Part shown: positions 33,131-43,459 of the stretch, piece after piece | Position numbering within the stretch: position 1 is the stretch's first letter | Layout: every line of letters starts with the position of its first letter | Assembly: GCA_020073465.1 (NCBI GenBank) | Contig: JAIQFC010000009.1 | Span: 1-64,000 of the forward strand | Direction of reading: 5' to 3' | DNA length: 64,000 nt | Origin: Terriglobia bacterium | GTDB lineage: Bacteria; Acidobacteriota; Terriglobia; Terriglobales; Acidobacteriaceae | The notes under the pieces: model-generated | Seen by the model: the letters and a program-made list of their open reading frames with translations, nothing else | Told to the model about the DNA's origin: nothing | The model's database searches: none | Program-made: the position numbers and the translations under genes

Positions 33131-35086
33131 CTACTCAAGTGCATATACCTGTTCGAGAAGCTGTGACATCCACCCAGGCTGTCGGTTGTCCGGCGTTCCC
33201 ACAATCATGGCACGATCAAGACCCTGATTGATAGTTTCACAGGAAGTCTCAGGCAGAAGAATACAAGCGTGACAGGCGGCGAGGTTGGCTAGACGCGATC
33301 CCTGTCCACCAAGATTTTCTGAACAGACCGGATCTGCGGAACACCACGACGCGCGATTGAGGGCTCGATGTACGACGGGTCCAAGTCGGTCCGGTCTGCC
33401 GAGACGAACAAGCCCTCCCAAAGTTCCTTCCGAGTCTCCAGCCGCCGTATAGATAAGAATTCCGGCCATCGGTGCGTTCGTATCAGCGGATATATACAGA
33501 CGCTCGCGGAGTGATGCCGTGCTATATCCGCATTCGAAAACAAATTGATTGATGAGAACGTGCGCGAAGCTATGCACAAGAAGATAGCGGGAGGCCCACG
33601 ATCGGTTTGCGGGGGCGAGCGGAGGAAGCGTTTGAAATACGTCCGCCAGTCGGATAACAAACTGATCGCTCAACCGACTCCTGAGCCAGTTTGCGTTAGT
33701 GTTCTGCCAGTCATTAAGCCGATCCTCATTCAATTCGAGGTAAATGCCTTCGCCGAATACCTCGATTGCTGGCAGCCACCTTTCCTGCGCCTGATTTGGA
33801 GGATCACGAAAAAGTTGCCCCATCGCAGATGCCGGCATTCCCGACAAAAGCTGACGACTGGGTTCTAACCGATCAAAACCATAGAAAACTCTTGTCTCAC
33901 GCAAACGTTCTACCAGATTCACCTTGCTTAACCACGATACAAGGTCGTTAGGGACATCCGCCGGGATCACTCTCAGATTAGGAATTTTGTCTGGGTCGTT
34001 GACCTCGACCCGGATGACATTGAACTCAGCTCTACGGAAGGCAAGCAAGTCTGACTCGGGGATGGCGGGAAGAGCCGCGTTTGGTGCGAACGCTGCGGCT
34101 GTCCCAAGAAGACTCTCCAAAGCCTTCTCCACTTGGCCTGCTTCTCTTACCAGTCCTCGCCCTTGGAGTGACACTTGGGCTAGGGCTACCGCGCCTTGTC
34201 GATTGTTCATGTTCCAGAGGGTCTTAGCGATTCCACATGTCCCAGGGTCCTGCTCAATCTCATTTCGGATCTGGCTGACCTCTTCATCTTGTTCTTGCAA
34301 ATCTGGAAGAAGGATGGCAGAAATGGTCTTCGGAAAATAAATGTTGGTCTGATTAATTAGTGCGCCAACCAAGGGGCGGTTGCAGGTTTCGTTGGCACCT
34401 TCACCCAACCATGGCCGGTCGCCGGGACAGTTGATACCTGCCTTTTGGAAAGAACTGCGTTCACCTTCCTCTTCGTCCGGTTTCATCGTAGTGCCTGCAA
34501 GGGATTTTCCCTTACGGCCCGACGATCCGTCCGGGCAGGTAAGACACTCGATCCGGATACTCGTGAGTTCCGAGCCACCGCGATCAGTTAACCTGAGACC
34601 GTCGTCTCCCGCACACTGACACCCTATCCAGTCCTTCCACGGAAATTCGCAAAGATGTCCTGCCGCACACACTGAGATAAAACGGACAGGCTTCCATCTT
34701 CCACCACCGGGTGCTGGGTCAAGTCGCTGGGTATTCAGATTGAACCTGCGCATTTCGCCCGATCTGGTGTTGCGATACCAGCGCGGAAAACGAAGTGCTG
34801 GCACGTAGAGCTGGGCATTTGGGGGTGACGTCTGTCCCGACCGCGCTATGCGGAAGTCCGGCGGCGCACAGAATCTGCCAACATCCAGCAATGAGGCAAG
34901 GCGCGGCTCGAACCGCTCGAATTCAGAGCGATCTTGGCAGGGCAGCAAGCCGCGCGTCTGGTCCCATCGCTTGAACCAGTGATCGAGTCCACAGATCACG
35001 TGGGGCGTGCCACGGCGATCAGTGTAGATGCTGCCTGGGCCGAAAGGTGCAATGATCTGGCCTAGCCGAATTGGTCTATTTGCCAT
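33131..35086 (-). CDS. drmB: DrmB-like DUF1998 protein of a DISARM-like system
   Basis: 651 residues. It opens with IRLGQIIAPFGPGSIY, has zinc-binding cysteine groups (CAAGHLCEFPWKDWIGCQC, IECLTC), and a C-terminal DUF1998 region (LVHSFAHVLINQFVFECGYSTASLRERLY, NLAACHACILLPETSCE). This layout is that of DISARM DrmB, the partner of the DrmA helicase. It lies 22 bases after drmA and is the last gene of the nine-gene operon. In known DISARM, DrmAB senses incoming DNA and is required for restriction. No drmC follows. Confidence 0.88.
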   Translation of the reverse strand: MANRPIRLGQIIAPFGPGSIYTDRRGTPHVICGLDHWFKRWDQTRGLLPCQDRSEFERFEPRLASLLDVGRFCAPPDFRIARSGQTSPPNAQLYVPALRFPRWYRNTRSGEMRRFNLNTQRLDPAPGGGRWKPVRFISVCAAGHLCEFPWKDWIGCQCAGDDGLRLTDRGGSELTSIRIECLTCPDGSSGRKGKSLAGTTMKPDEEEGERSSFQKAGINCPGDRPWLGEGANETCNRPLVGALINQTNIYFPKTISAILLPDLQEQDEEVSQIRNEIEQDPGTCGIAKTLWNMNNRQGAVALAQVSLQGRGLVREAGQVEKALESLLGTAAAFAPNAALPAIPESDLLAFRRAEFNVIRVEVNDPDKIPNLRVIPADVPNDLVSWLSKVNLVERLRETRVFYGFDRLEPSRQLLSGMPASAMGQLFRDPPNQAQERWLPAIEVFGEGIYLELNEDRLNDWQNTNANWLRSRLSDQFVIRLADVFQTLPPLAPANRSWASRYLLVHSFAHVLINQFVFECGYSTASLRERLYISADTNAPMAGILIYTAAGDSEGTLGGLVRLGRPDRLGPVVHRALNRASWCSADPVCSENLGGQGSRLANLAACHACILLPETSCETINQGLDRAMIVGTPDNRQPGWMSQLLEQVYALE

Positions 35087-35108
35087 ACGTGTTGATCGGT
35101 CGTCCCAA

Positions 35109-38100
35109 CTAGTATCCTTGCGTGATCGTTAACTCAGCGTTGCCGTCAACCTGTCGCATACTCGTTGGAACTGCTACCCCGCGTTGTTTCTGAACGATGG
35201 TCGCAAACTGGCCAGGCCAGAGCATTAGGTATTCCCCAGTGGTCGACGGTGGGAACTCTTCCCATTCAAGAGGGCCTTGTTCCCATTTTGCTTGCAGTTC
35301 TTGTCGAACTGCCTCCAGTTCCTGTAACGATCTCGCCTGGTCCTCAGGCAACTGAACAGCGACACAGCGATCTCGCAGCAACTCTGTCCCGGTGTTGATC
35401 GCATTTTCGTACGCCGAATAGTTTTGAACTGAGGCATCGCTGTCTTGACGGGCCCAAGCGAGGAGTGCACCCGGAAGGGCACGTCGAATCGCGGAAAGAG
35501 CGAACGGCGTAGCTGAAGTGGGTTCAACACGTTCATAGAGTCGGCGATGATAGCTGTGGAATTGTTCAAAATGAGAGCGATCACGGCTCTTTGATGGGTT
35601 ATAAATTGTGAGAATCAGTCCGGGTCGCTCATTCCAGCGCCGCCCTACACGACCGGTCACTTGTATGTATTGTGCGGTGGTTTTGGGCTGGCCCACGACC
35701 CCCATGAGTGAAAGCCGTTCGATATCGACTCCGACCTCGATAATATTGGACGCGAGACAAACATCAAGTACTTTGTTGCCGCCCTCAGTGTAGTTGGTAG
35801 AGAGTTGATCCATCATGCCTACGATTTCCGGTTGCGATAGCCGGCTCGTCAGCTCTTCGACGATTCTCAGGTTTCGCCGATCTTGTGGTGCGAAATTTTC
35901 CCTGCTGAAGATGAATTTCAACCGTGAACGAATGTCTGAATCAAAAAGTGTTTTGGCGCCTCCGAGCTCTCGGAGGCTGTTGTAGAAGACCAACAAAGTC
36001 CACCAAGCATCGCGGCGATCCGGAGGGAACGATTGTGGGCGGAAGAGGGCTGATGAGAATGCTCGTACCTGAGTCGTGAGAACGGACCCATAGTCATTGG
36101 CGTGGATTCCGAGATAGAGGCGGCCGGATAGGAGCCTTCCATCATCTCCACGCGCGTATGTGCCAAAAAACGAGTCACCCATAACCAAACCGGGGCTTGG
36201 AAAAAGCTGTGTTTGAGGTCTGGCGTAAAGGGCCTTTACTTGGTCTGCCGCACCGCGAATGGTTGCGGTTGATGCAATTAGTTTGGGTTTTATCCAAGTG
36301 TCATTAACGAAGCGAGAACAAAGACGTTCGAAAATGCCTTCGTACAAACCATACATTGTTCCCAAAGGACCCGAAATGAGATGGAGTTCATCCTGAACGA
36401 TCAATCCAGGTGGCACGTGAGTCTGATGGGCCCTTCCGTCAACGATTGTGCGGCCGAATAATGCCCCAGCCTCCGGCTTGTAAGCGATCATTGCAAATTT
36501 GTCAGCCGTGGCGATTATGAGCGAGGGCGGGTTACGGTAAATCCGTTCATCAATAACTTCGACTGGCAGCCAATCCTGCCAATGTTCCGAACCAAAATCG
36601 CAGGAACCATCGGGGCAAAGCAAGAGCGGCCCTTCGGTAGGGTGGTCATAGATGCCCTTGACGCATAGAGCTTTCCATCTATTTTGCGGTACGTTCCTTG
36701 GTTTTGAACCGTCATACCTACCGATTTCCGACCTACACCACGGACACTCCGTCAAGACGAGCGGGTTTCCGGCTGTCGGCTCTGACCGGAACGCGCTCAC
36801 TTCGGTCTTGGCTTGCGCAATCTTGTTTGGCGACGCGGTGCCGCCTATCCACAGGCCCAGAGAAAACCGTGCTCCGGGTATGGGTGCAATACTGTGTTTT
36901 GCCGGATTGCGACGCAGGAATTCCATTGCGCAGATGAGGCTGGCTGCACGCTGAAACTGCTGCGTCGTCAGCATTCTCAATGTGTAGCGCATCAATGTAT
37001 TCGTGCCGTCACGGGCAGGTACAGGTGTTTCAGGTTCCATCAAGAGTCGTTGATGGAACATATAAAACGCCATCACTGCCAGATAGGCTTCCGTCTTGCC
37101 GCCACCAGTGGGAAACCATATCAGGTCAACAACCTCTCGATCAGATGAGTTGTCGTTGCTCACGCCGTCAATCGACATCAACAGGAAAGCGATCTGGAAA
37201 GCACGCCAATAACCCAAGCTCGAAGTTTCACGATTCTGGGAAAAGACCCGCCAAGGTGAGTCGTTATTTCCTTCCGGCAATATAACCCCTGCATCTTCGT
37301 TCCAACGCAATGGTCGTCTGTTCAGCTGTTTGGTCGCGATTTGCTGGAGAAGCATTGCCAGGTTTGCGAGCTTGAAAGCTTTTCTTGCTTGCTGGTCGGC
37401 GCGCAGAATCTCTATTCCCCTATTGATGCGGTTCAAACAAGCGGTTGCAGCAAGGAGATGACGACTAGCAACGGGTCTCAAGTCAGTTGGCAGAGCATCT
37501 ATTTCCGCTCGCCTTTGGCCAATCCAACTTTGGTACTCCGTGGCCACATTCGTCAGCTTCGGCCATGCACCTGTGTCAAGAGCATCGGGCAGAGCTGCCA
37601 AGTCTCGCATTGAGAGACGTACGCGGTTACCTGCTTGGTCAGCGATATCCGGAGTCATACTCGGGGTCTGAACGGCTGGCATCACGTCTGCGTATAACAC
37701 TCTGGGTTCTTGGCCAGGCTCAGAGTCCCAACCCGCAGCGCATCCGTGTCCAATGCCCCAAGTCGCAGATTCCCTATATAAAAGGGCGAGAGACTGCTCT
37801 TCGGAATCAAGTTGCGAAAATGGCCGCTGGCTCTCCGGATATTTTTCAAAGTGCCCACCTTCGGTCACCACCTCGAAACATGTTTGATAAAGAGTTGCTT
37901 CGCGAGGGTCATTCCCTTGGGCGAGTTGGCTTGAGTTGCGAAGCACAAGTGTCACGAGCCAGACGCCATCTGCATTTTGGACACGGCGAGGATATAGCTC
38001 GAACCTTAATGCGATTGGTGAACCCGTGGGCATGGTGACGTCCCGGGGTACTACTTGTCCTGATTGGAGATCATCGCGACTGATGACAACAGTTGTATCC

Positions 38101-38738
38101 GGGCCGACTGCGGGCAATCTACGCCACATCGGGGCGTCCTTCGCGTTCCCCTGGTCGTCGGTCCATCGCCGAGTGCATTTTTCATAACGACCGTTAAGGG
38201 GAAATTCCGGAACGACTTCTCCTTGCCAGAAAAGTTGTTTCTTTCGTGGTAACGTGACGATAATTTGGCCACCTACGCTTAGGCGAACACAGAAAGAAAT
38301 TCCGATAGTCGAAGGATGCCGGATGTCCGGGCTGGTCACCTCGAAGTCATCTGAAGGATCTGCCGGATCATTTCCATCTGCGGACTCAGGTTCTGCCTCC
38401 TCACCGTCCACGTCCTCCTGGAGATCATCGGAGTCGGGCTCAATGCCGAGAGTATCGGAGGCTTGTGCCGCCTGATCCGGAGGTGGAGGTGGTACCTGCG
38501 TCCCAGGATGCAAGAGGCCAGTGCCGTATTTGCGATGGGGAATTTCGCGTTGAAAGTACAAGACCTCTTGAAGGTCAGCGGTCGGATCTGGTCTCCAGGC
38601 TAATGGGCCACTCCTTAGCGCGACTGGATCGACAAAATCGCTGCCGTTAAAGTCTATGACGACGGGTTCCGTTATGGGCCGCGAAGGACCAACCAGCTCT
38701 CCGCGAATCCAGTCAATGAGTCGAGAGCGCTCAATCAT
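35109..38738 (-). CDS. drmA: DrmA-like superfamily 2 helicase of a DISARM-like system
   Basis: 1209 residues. The helicase core has Walker A WFPTGGGKTEAYLAV near residue 540 and a DEAH-like box IVQDELHLISGPLG near 780. The C-terminal motifs include ASNIIEVGVDIERLSLMGVVGQPKTTAQYIQVTGRVGR. The first ~450 residues are a DrmA-type N-terminal region with an acidic linker (DSDDLQEDVDGEEAEPESADG). Size and motifs match DISARM DrmA. The ATG overlaps the stop of the NERD-helicase gene (ATGA). Confidence 0.9.
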   Translation of the reverse strand: MIERSRLIDWIRGELVGPSRPITEPVVIDFNGSDFVDPVALRSGPLAWRPDPTADLQEVLYFQREIPHRKYGTGLLHPGTQVPPPPPDQAAQASDTLGIEPDSDDLQEDVDGEEAEPESADGNDPADPSDDFEVTSPDIRHPSTIGISFCVRLSVGGQIIVTLPRKKQLFWQGEVVPEFPLNGRYEKCTRRWTDDQGNAKDAPMWRRLPAVGPDTTVVISRDDLQSGQVVPRDVTMPTGSPIALRFELYPRRVQNADGVWLVTLVLRNSSQLAQGNDPREATLYQTCFEVVTEGGHFEKYPESQRPFSQLDSEEQSLALLYRESATWGIGHGCAAGWDSEPGQEPRVLYADVMPAVQTPSMTPDIADQAGNRVRLSMRDLAALPDALDTGAWPKLTNVATEYQSWIGQRRAEIDALPTDLRPVASRHLLAATACLNRINRGIEILRADQQARKAFKLANLAMLLQQIATKQLNRRPLRWNEDAGVILPEGNNDSPWRVFSQNRETSSLGYWRAFQIAFLLMSIDGVSNDNSSDREVVDLIWFPTGGGKTEAYLAVMAFYMFHQRLLMEPETPVPARDGTNTLMRYTLRMLTTQQFQRAASLICAMEFLRRNPAKHSIAPIPGARFSLGLWIGGTASPNKIAQAKTEVSAFRSEPTAGNPLVLTECPWCRSEIGRYDGSKPRNVPQNRWKALCVKGIYDHPTEGPLLLCPDGSCDFGSEHWQDWLPVEVIDERIYRNPPSLIIATADKFAMIAYKPEAGALFGRTIVDGRAHQTHVPPGLIVQDELHLISGPLGTMYGLYEGIFERLCSRFVNDTWIKPKLIASTATIRGAADQVKALYARPQTQLFPSPGLVMGDSFFGTYARGDDGRLLSGRLYLGIHANDYGSVLTTQVRAFSSALFRPQSFPPDRRDAWWTLLVFYNSLRELGGAKTLFDSDIRSRLKFIFSRENFAPQDRRNLRIVEELTSRLSQPEIVGMMDQLSTNYTEGGNKVLDVCLASNIIEVGVDIERLSLMGVVGQPKTTAQYIQVTGRVGRRWNERPGLILTIYNPSKSRDRSHFEQFHSYHRRLYERVEPTSATPFALSAIRRALPGALLAWARQDSDASVQNYSAYENAINTGTELLRDRCVAVQLPEDQARSLQELEAVRQELQAKWEQGPLEWEEFPPSTTGEYLMLWPGQFATIVQKQRGVAVPTSMRQVDGNAELTITQGY

Positions 38739-40456
38739 GAAAGAGCCTTTCCGGTAAACCAGCCGATCAGAGTCTTCTGCGAGCTCTTGTCACACAACAC
38801 GCGCACAGATTCGCTCGCCCTCGTCATGCCTGTGTAGAACAGATGTCGATGGAAGTCCGCTGCCCCAAGAACTACGTCAGTAATGATGACAACCTTATTC
38901 TCCAAGCCTTTGAAGGCGTGCACGGAAGTATAACCTGTGCCATCACCGGACTTCCACGCCGGGTGTAAATTGAAGCCCGTTCCTGCGAGCCGAGCCGCAG
39001 CACAATCATCGGAGTTACGGAATGAGAGAACAGTGATTTCAGAAGATTTATAGCCCTTGCTCCGAAACTCCTTCAACCACTTCGCAAGTATGTCCAGTTG
39101 CTGCGAGTCTTGCTCATAAAAAGAAATGTCATAGTTCTGAATTCCGCCGCCAGGACGCATATATCCGGAATAAACCAGCTTATCGAAGCCACTTAAACGA
39201 ACAGCCGAATCTCCAATGATTTTGTAGTTGCGACAATTCTCGGACAAACGGTAGTTTGTCGGTTTTGCGGAGGCTTGTATCGAAGCGAGAGAGTGCTCCA
39301 TTGGGCCCCGCTCTCCAAACACTTGGTTGTCGAAATCACCGAACAGACAGAACGAACCTCCAACGCCTCCATCCAAGAAACGTGTCAAACACTCCCATAA
39401 ACGTGGCCTTGCGAGCAGATCCTGCGCCTCATCAACAACAAGATAGTCGAACGAGGCGACAGCCCTAAATTCAGGGTCTGTTAGACGTTCTTCCAGTTGT
39501 TCGGGTAAATCGTGCTCCCAATAGCTCTGTGTCGGTTCTTTAGGGATGCTAAGGCCGGTCATCTCTGCCAAGATTCGGATTGCTCTGCCCACGATCAGGT
39601 TCGGAAGGATTGGAGTAGAGTGTTGGACCTGCTGTTTCATCCAGTCACCAATGAGTTGGTTAAAGCACACCAAGCCTACGCGTCGATCCGCTGCGGCCCT
39701 GCGGGCAACCTCCATCGCAATGAGTGTTTTCCCTGTGCCAGCCGGGCCATTGATAATCACTCTCTTGTTAAGCGCTGTGAGTTGAAGCACTGGTTTTTGC
39801 TGGTCGCGCAGAAGACGCTCAATCTCCTCCTCGTGACGCTGGATTTCCTCGCGGAGGCCTGACCTACGCTTTTGAACGGGGAAGCAAAAGCCAATAATGG
39901 CGTCAATCTGAGCACGAGAAAGCGGATTTGTAAGTGGCTGAAGGTTATGGTCTACCTGTATGCTCATTCGCATTTTCGCCCGGAGATCGGCACAGAAATC
40001 TTCTCCCCGAGCGAACGTGCGGAACGTGCGGCTATCCACCAATTCCCAAGGCTGAACAGAGAGGTTTGGTGACAGATCAAAACGAGCATTTGGGAATACA
40101 CAGCAGTGAACAACAGGAACATTTCGGAACTGCGGAGCTAGATCACGGAGCCGACGATAGAATGTGTGCTGGCCATCAGAGGCTTGCTTGAACGGTGAGC
40201 GCTTGATTTCTGGCGGATTCCATTGATCATTCTCGAATGAGATTGTCTCTTGAGACTTGACCTCGATGCAGAGCAAGCCGGTATCCGGCACAATAAGCAC
40301 AAAATCAATTTCGGTTCGCAGCCCGCGATTCCAAGGCGTCAAATCGAGCGAGTGCAATGCGACCCAGTCGTTGGGTCCCATGGCAAGCATGTTGAAGACA
40401 TCACGCTCGCCAGGAGGCGTTTGATCATCGGTGAATGAAGGTATCAGACGCGCCAT
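38735..40456 (-). CDS. NERD nuclease-related domain + UvrD-like helicase
   Basis: 573 residues. The N-terminal NERD domain has a restriction-nuclease-like core (TEIDFVLIVPDTGLLCIEVKS, with D51 and E65-x-K67). The rest is an SF1 helicase: Walker A NGPAGTGKTLIAMEVA, Walker B VVDEAQDLLARPRLW, then LSENCRNYK and VHAFKGLENKVVIITD. It could cleave and unwind foreign DNA. Known DISARM classes use SNF2-type DrmD or DrmE; a NERD-helicase in this place is unusual. It overlaps its upstream neighbour by 13 bases and drmA by 4. Confidence 0.82.
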   Translation of the reverse strand: MARLIPSFTDDQTPPGERDVFNMLAMGPNDWVALHSLDLTPWNRGLRTEIDFVLIVPDTGLLCIEVKSQETISFENDQWNPPEIKRSPFKQASDGQHTFYRRLRDLAPQFRNVPVVHCCVFPNARFDLSPNLSVQPWELVDSRTFRTFARGEDFCADLRAKMRMSIQVDHNLQPLTNPLSRAQIDAIIGFCFPVQKRRSGLREEIQRHEEEIERLLRDQQKPVLQLTALNKRVIINGPAGTGKTLIAMEVARRAAADRRVGLVCFNQLIGDWMKQQVQHSTPILPNLIVGRAIRILAEMTGLSIPKEPTQSYWEHDLPEQLEERLTDPEFRAVASFDYLVVDEAQDLLARPRLWECLTRFLDGGVGGSFCLFGDFDNQVFGERGPMEHSLASIQASAKPTNYRLSENCRNYKIIGDSAVRLSGFDKLVYSGYMRPGGGIQNYDISFYEQDSQQLDILAKWLKEFRSKGYKSSEITVLSFRNSDDCAAARLAGTGFNLHPAWKSGDGTGYTSVHAFKGLENKVVIITDVVLGAADFHRHLFYTGMTRASESVRVLCDKSSQKTLIGWFTGKALS

Positions 40457-42051
40457 TGCTCAACCGTATCAAGGTCAGTAATGACTTTGAGGAGGGGTTC
40501 CGGTGCGAGGAAACCTTCTTCGACAGAACGCACTTTGTAAAATCGCACTTCTCCTTGCAATGGTTTATCGGCTGGTATTGGGACCTCGAAGACGCTCCGC
40601 ATTTTCGCTTGGTTTCGGATTTCAGGCAGAGACTCATTTAGAATTACGAATAGCTCCTCATCGATGATTTCATGTTCCTGCATGCCAGTCTGAATCGCTT
40701 CGCCACGTGCACGGGCGATTTCGTTCCACGCGTACTCCCACCACTGGCGGCGCAACGCGCGGGAACTTTCAGACGCTTCGTGGTCAATCCCAAGGACGCC
40801 GACCAAGACTTGAAAGTGTCGCCTCTGTTGAGGGGCATGAATAACAGTTGACGGCGGTCTACACCACTGCCTGACGCAGGAGCGAAGATTCCTTAGTTCA
40901 ATCCCGCCTTCTCGCAATCGAGTAAGCAAGTCCTCGGGAGTGTACTTAAATTTGTCTCTGAGGCGGTCTTTCCAAATGCGACTGTAGTGTCCTTCACCTG
41001 CCCTTAATGCTCCGAGATCTGCTGTACCCAAAAGAGGCCAGATAACGAACATGTCTTCAGTGAGCGTCTCCCCTGGTAGTCTGTAACCAATCGGGTCCTC
41101 AATATCGGGGGTGGGGTCGAATGTTGCCACTTGTGAGTGGGGTGGATACAGAATTCCATCTTCCTCGTCAACTTGAACGAGAGTCGCTCTACGCATCTCC
41201 GTAGAGTGACTTAATTCATAAAAGAACCCGAGATCATCTAAATCCGGGCCTGACACGGAATCAGATGATGAATCTCCGTAGTGCGTGACATCACGGGTCC
41301 AGGAGAGAGCTCCGCGCGTGATTTGTTGATCCGCGGGTCGCGTTGAGGCTGCACCTGTTCTGGTAGCGCTACGAGAAACAGGATCGTAGCCAAAATCTTC
41401 TTCGTCCGCACAGCCCGACCAAACGATCTGAACCAAAGTAGCGAAACGCGGAGCGCTCAGAAGAGCGTCAGGAGCAGAGCCCCATCCTCTTGACCGCAGA
41501 GGCCCAACCTTTATCAGTGTTTGAAATGGATTGGCTTCTCTGTAATCCCGAACTGAATGAAGGAACGAATCCCCTGATAGAGGTGCCTCTTCGAAGATTG
41601 ACTCGAAGTGAACGCGTGACCTCCTGTGGCAATAGATCCGCCATAGTCTTCCTTGCGTCCTAAGCTGGCGAACTGTGTCGAGGATTTGCGTGCGGGCAGG
41701 ATTTTCAACGCCCTGTATGGTGAGTGCCGCTTCGCACGCGAGATCATATGCTCTCCGAATTTCTTCTCCCCACCTTTTCTCAACCGCATCGGCATCACCC
41801 AGGCCAGATATTAATTCTAGTAGGGCACCATCGAACGCAATTGGAACAGTGAGCCATTCTGACAAATGGGCACGAAGTCCATCTGCGACCTCTTGCGAAT
41901 CTGTGTCATCGCCTTCCCTAAGTCTCGAAACGATTGATCGGATACTCTTTCTTAGCGCACTGAAAACAGGAGAATGTATCTCCCGCCGTTCGATAACAAA
42001 AGAGTGGTTTTGATCGATAAAATCAAGTACTTGTGAAGGCGTTACTGGCAC
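40444..42051 (-). CDS. Unknown protein of the DISARM-like operon (535 aa)
   Basis: 535 residues, ATG start MPVTPSQVLDFIDQNHSF. I do not recognise a catalytic motif. It begins with helical segments, has an acidic, serine-rich middle, and ends with a basic, tryptophan-rich region (RRQWWEYAWNEIARARGEAIQTG). It might be a very divergent counterpart of DrmE or a target-recognition subunit, but nothing in the sequence proves this. Tight overlaps (3-base gap upstream, 13-base overlap downstream) make it an obligate operon member. Confidence 0.7.
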   Translation of the reverse strand: MPVTPSQVLDFIDQNHSFVIERREIHSPVFSALRKSIRSIVSRLREGDDTDSQEVADGLRAHLSEWLTVPIAFDGALLELISGLGDADAVEKRWGEEIRRAYDLACEAALTIQGVENPARTQILDTVRQLRTQGRLWRIYCHRRSRVHFESIFEEAPLSGDSFLHSVRDYREANPFQTLIKVGPLRSRGWGSAPDALLSAPRFATLVQIVWSGCADEEDFGYDPVSRSATRTGAASTRPADQQITRGALSWTRDVTHYGDSSSDSVSGPDLDDLGFFYELSHSTEMRRATLVQVDEEDGILYPPHSQVATFDPTPDIEDPIGYRLPGETLTEDMFVIWPLLGTADLGALRAGEGHYSRIWKDRLRDKFKYTPEDLLTRLREGGIELRNLRSCVRQWCRPPSTVIHAPQQRRHFQVLVGVLGIDHEASESSRALRRQWWEYAWNEIARARGEAIQTGMQEHEIIDEELFVILNESLPEIRNQAKMRSVFEVPIPADKPLQGEVRFYKVRSVEEGFLAPEPLLKVITDLDTVEQWRV

Positions 42052-42054
42052 TTC

Positions 42055-43035
42055 TCACCTCCGCTTCAGCGCAGAAATCGTAATTCCGCCCGGCGCTTGC
42101 GGCAACTGATTTAGCAGGTCGTTGTCGGGGGCGTACCATTGCGCCAATTCTGCGATCTTAACGCCAATTGATTCGAGTCTGTCTCTTTCCAAAACGCGAT
42201 GAACCACTCCGACAATAGTGCTGTCACGAAATTCAGTAGCTTCGATCACCTTGAGAAAAGCACCATCTCCGTCTGTCACTACGACTCGTGTGCAACCGGT
42301 GGATCTGTCGATCTGACCGGTTCGCGTGTTGAAAAACGTAACTCTTGAAATGGTTCCAGGGGACCAACGCTGAATAGTGAGAAGATTGGGAAGCGCCACA
42401 ACTTGGTCTTGGATTTGGAAACGGATCGAATCTAGGATGCCCTTTGAAACTGATTCTCCAGAAACGCGACCGGCGAGGCAAATACCCGAGTCCGACTTGC
42501 TGAGGTTCGATTGCATGGGTGCCTGTGCGCCCTGAATCATTTCTCCGTAAAAGGAAGCATAGGGCAAACCCGTGCCTTGAATATTTTGCATTGGGGCTTC
42601 ACCATCAAATCGCCACTCGTTGGCATGTGACGGGAAAATGACCGTCCGCAATGGCCCATTCCTGGCTGAAGCAGTGTGTGCCCCTCGTACCCATACAAAT
42701 CCTCTTGGATCTTTGCTTTCCAGCCGAAAGCGTCCCCTGAAAGTGTCGTGACGCAAGAAGGTCTCGCATTCTCTCTGGTCCGCGAGCCGCTCCATGCGCT
42801 GGAAATGTGAGAGAGAATCGTTGGCATCAACGAGGGCGAGCCGGCGTCGCATCGCACCTAGAGCTACAAGACCAGCAGCAGGAGATTCACACGGCATTGA
42901 GACGATGGCGATTCTGCGTAGACCGGACTCCAGATCGGCCCACATAAAGCCGCACTTGATCAGGAACTCCACCCACCGTGGAATCTCCCGCCAAGCTCCG
43001 CCTGCTTCAGATATCTGTATGAGTTGTCTTTGCAA
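42055..43035 (-). CDS. Unknown protein of the DISARM-like operon (326 aa)
   Basis: 326 residues from a TTG inside the vsr 3' end (29-base overlap, GGAA upstream); no better in-frame ATG occurs before residue 31. The N-terminus has a small-residue segment, RRIAIVSMPCESPAAGLVALGAMRRRLALVD, resembling a nucleotide- or ligand-binding beta-alpha unit. The C-terminus is basic. No known family is recognised. Its fixed position between vsr and the 535-residue unknown suggests a dedicated role in the system. Confidence 0.65.
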   Translation of the reverse strand: MQRQLIQISEAGGAWREIPRWVEFLIKCGFMWADLESGLRRIAIVSMPCESPAAGLVALGAMRRRLALVDANDSLSHFQRMERLADQRECETFLRHDTFRGRFRLESKDPRGFVWVRGAHTASARNGPLRTVIFPSHANEWRFDGEAPMQNIQGTGLPYASFYGEMIQGAQAPMQSNLSKSDSGICLAGRVSGESVSKGILDSIRFQIQDQVVALPNLLTIQRWSPGTISRVTFFNTRTGQIDRSTGCTRVVVTDGDGAFLKVIEATEFRDSTIVGVVHRVLERDRLESIGVKIAELAQWYAPDNDLLNQLPQAPGGITISALKRR

Positions 43036-43432
43036 AAAAGCGTTCCAGCTGTTTTGTCAACTTTACTTCGTCTTTTGCCTTGCAAGCCCAGATAGTCAGA
43101 ACGCGCCAACCCCCCGCTCGCAATTGCTTGGTGACCTTTGCATCGCGAGCGACATTGCTATCGAACTTGGTTTGCCAAAACCGCGTGTTGGTTTTTGGCG
43201 TTGCGGTGGATTTGCACCCGTGCCTATGCCAGAAGCACCCGTGCACAAGTAAGACAATTTTGTATTTATGCAAGACGATGTCCGGACAGCCGGGCAACGC
43301 GCGGACGTGCAAACGGTACCGAAAGCCCATTCTGCGAAGCAGCGAACGGACGATCAATTCAGGCTTAGTATTTCTGCCCCGAATTCTCGACATATTCCAA
43401 CTACGCTTCTGCTTTGAAATGCGGTCGGCCAC
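43007..43432 (-). CDS. vsr: Vsr-type very-short-patch-repair endonuclease
   Basis: 141 residues matching the full Vsr fold: RSWNMSRIRGRNTKPELIVRSLLRRMGFRYRLHV, the nuclease acid in GCPDIVL, and HGCFWHRHGCKSTATPKTNTRFWQTKF with the zinc-site cysteine/histidine group. Vsr nicks T:G mismatches arising from deamination of 5-methylcytosine, so it pairs naturally with the C5-methyltransferase encoded 27 bases upstream. Length is normal. Confidence 0.93.
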   Translation of the reverse strand: MADRISKQKRSWNMSRIRGRNTKPELIVRSLLRRMGFRYRLHVRALPGCPDIVLHKYKIVLLVHGCFWHRHGCKSTATPKTNTRFWQTKFDSNVARDAKVTKQLRAGGWRVLTIWACKAKDEVKLTKQLERFFAKTTHTDI

Positions 43433-43459
43433 GGGCTTAATGATGCCTTGTTTGAGGCT

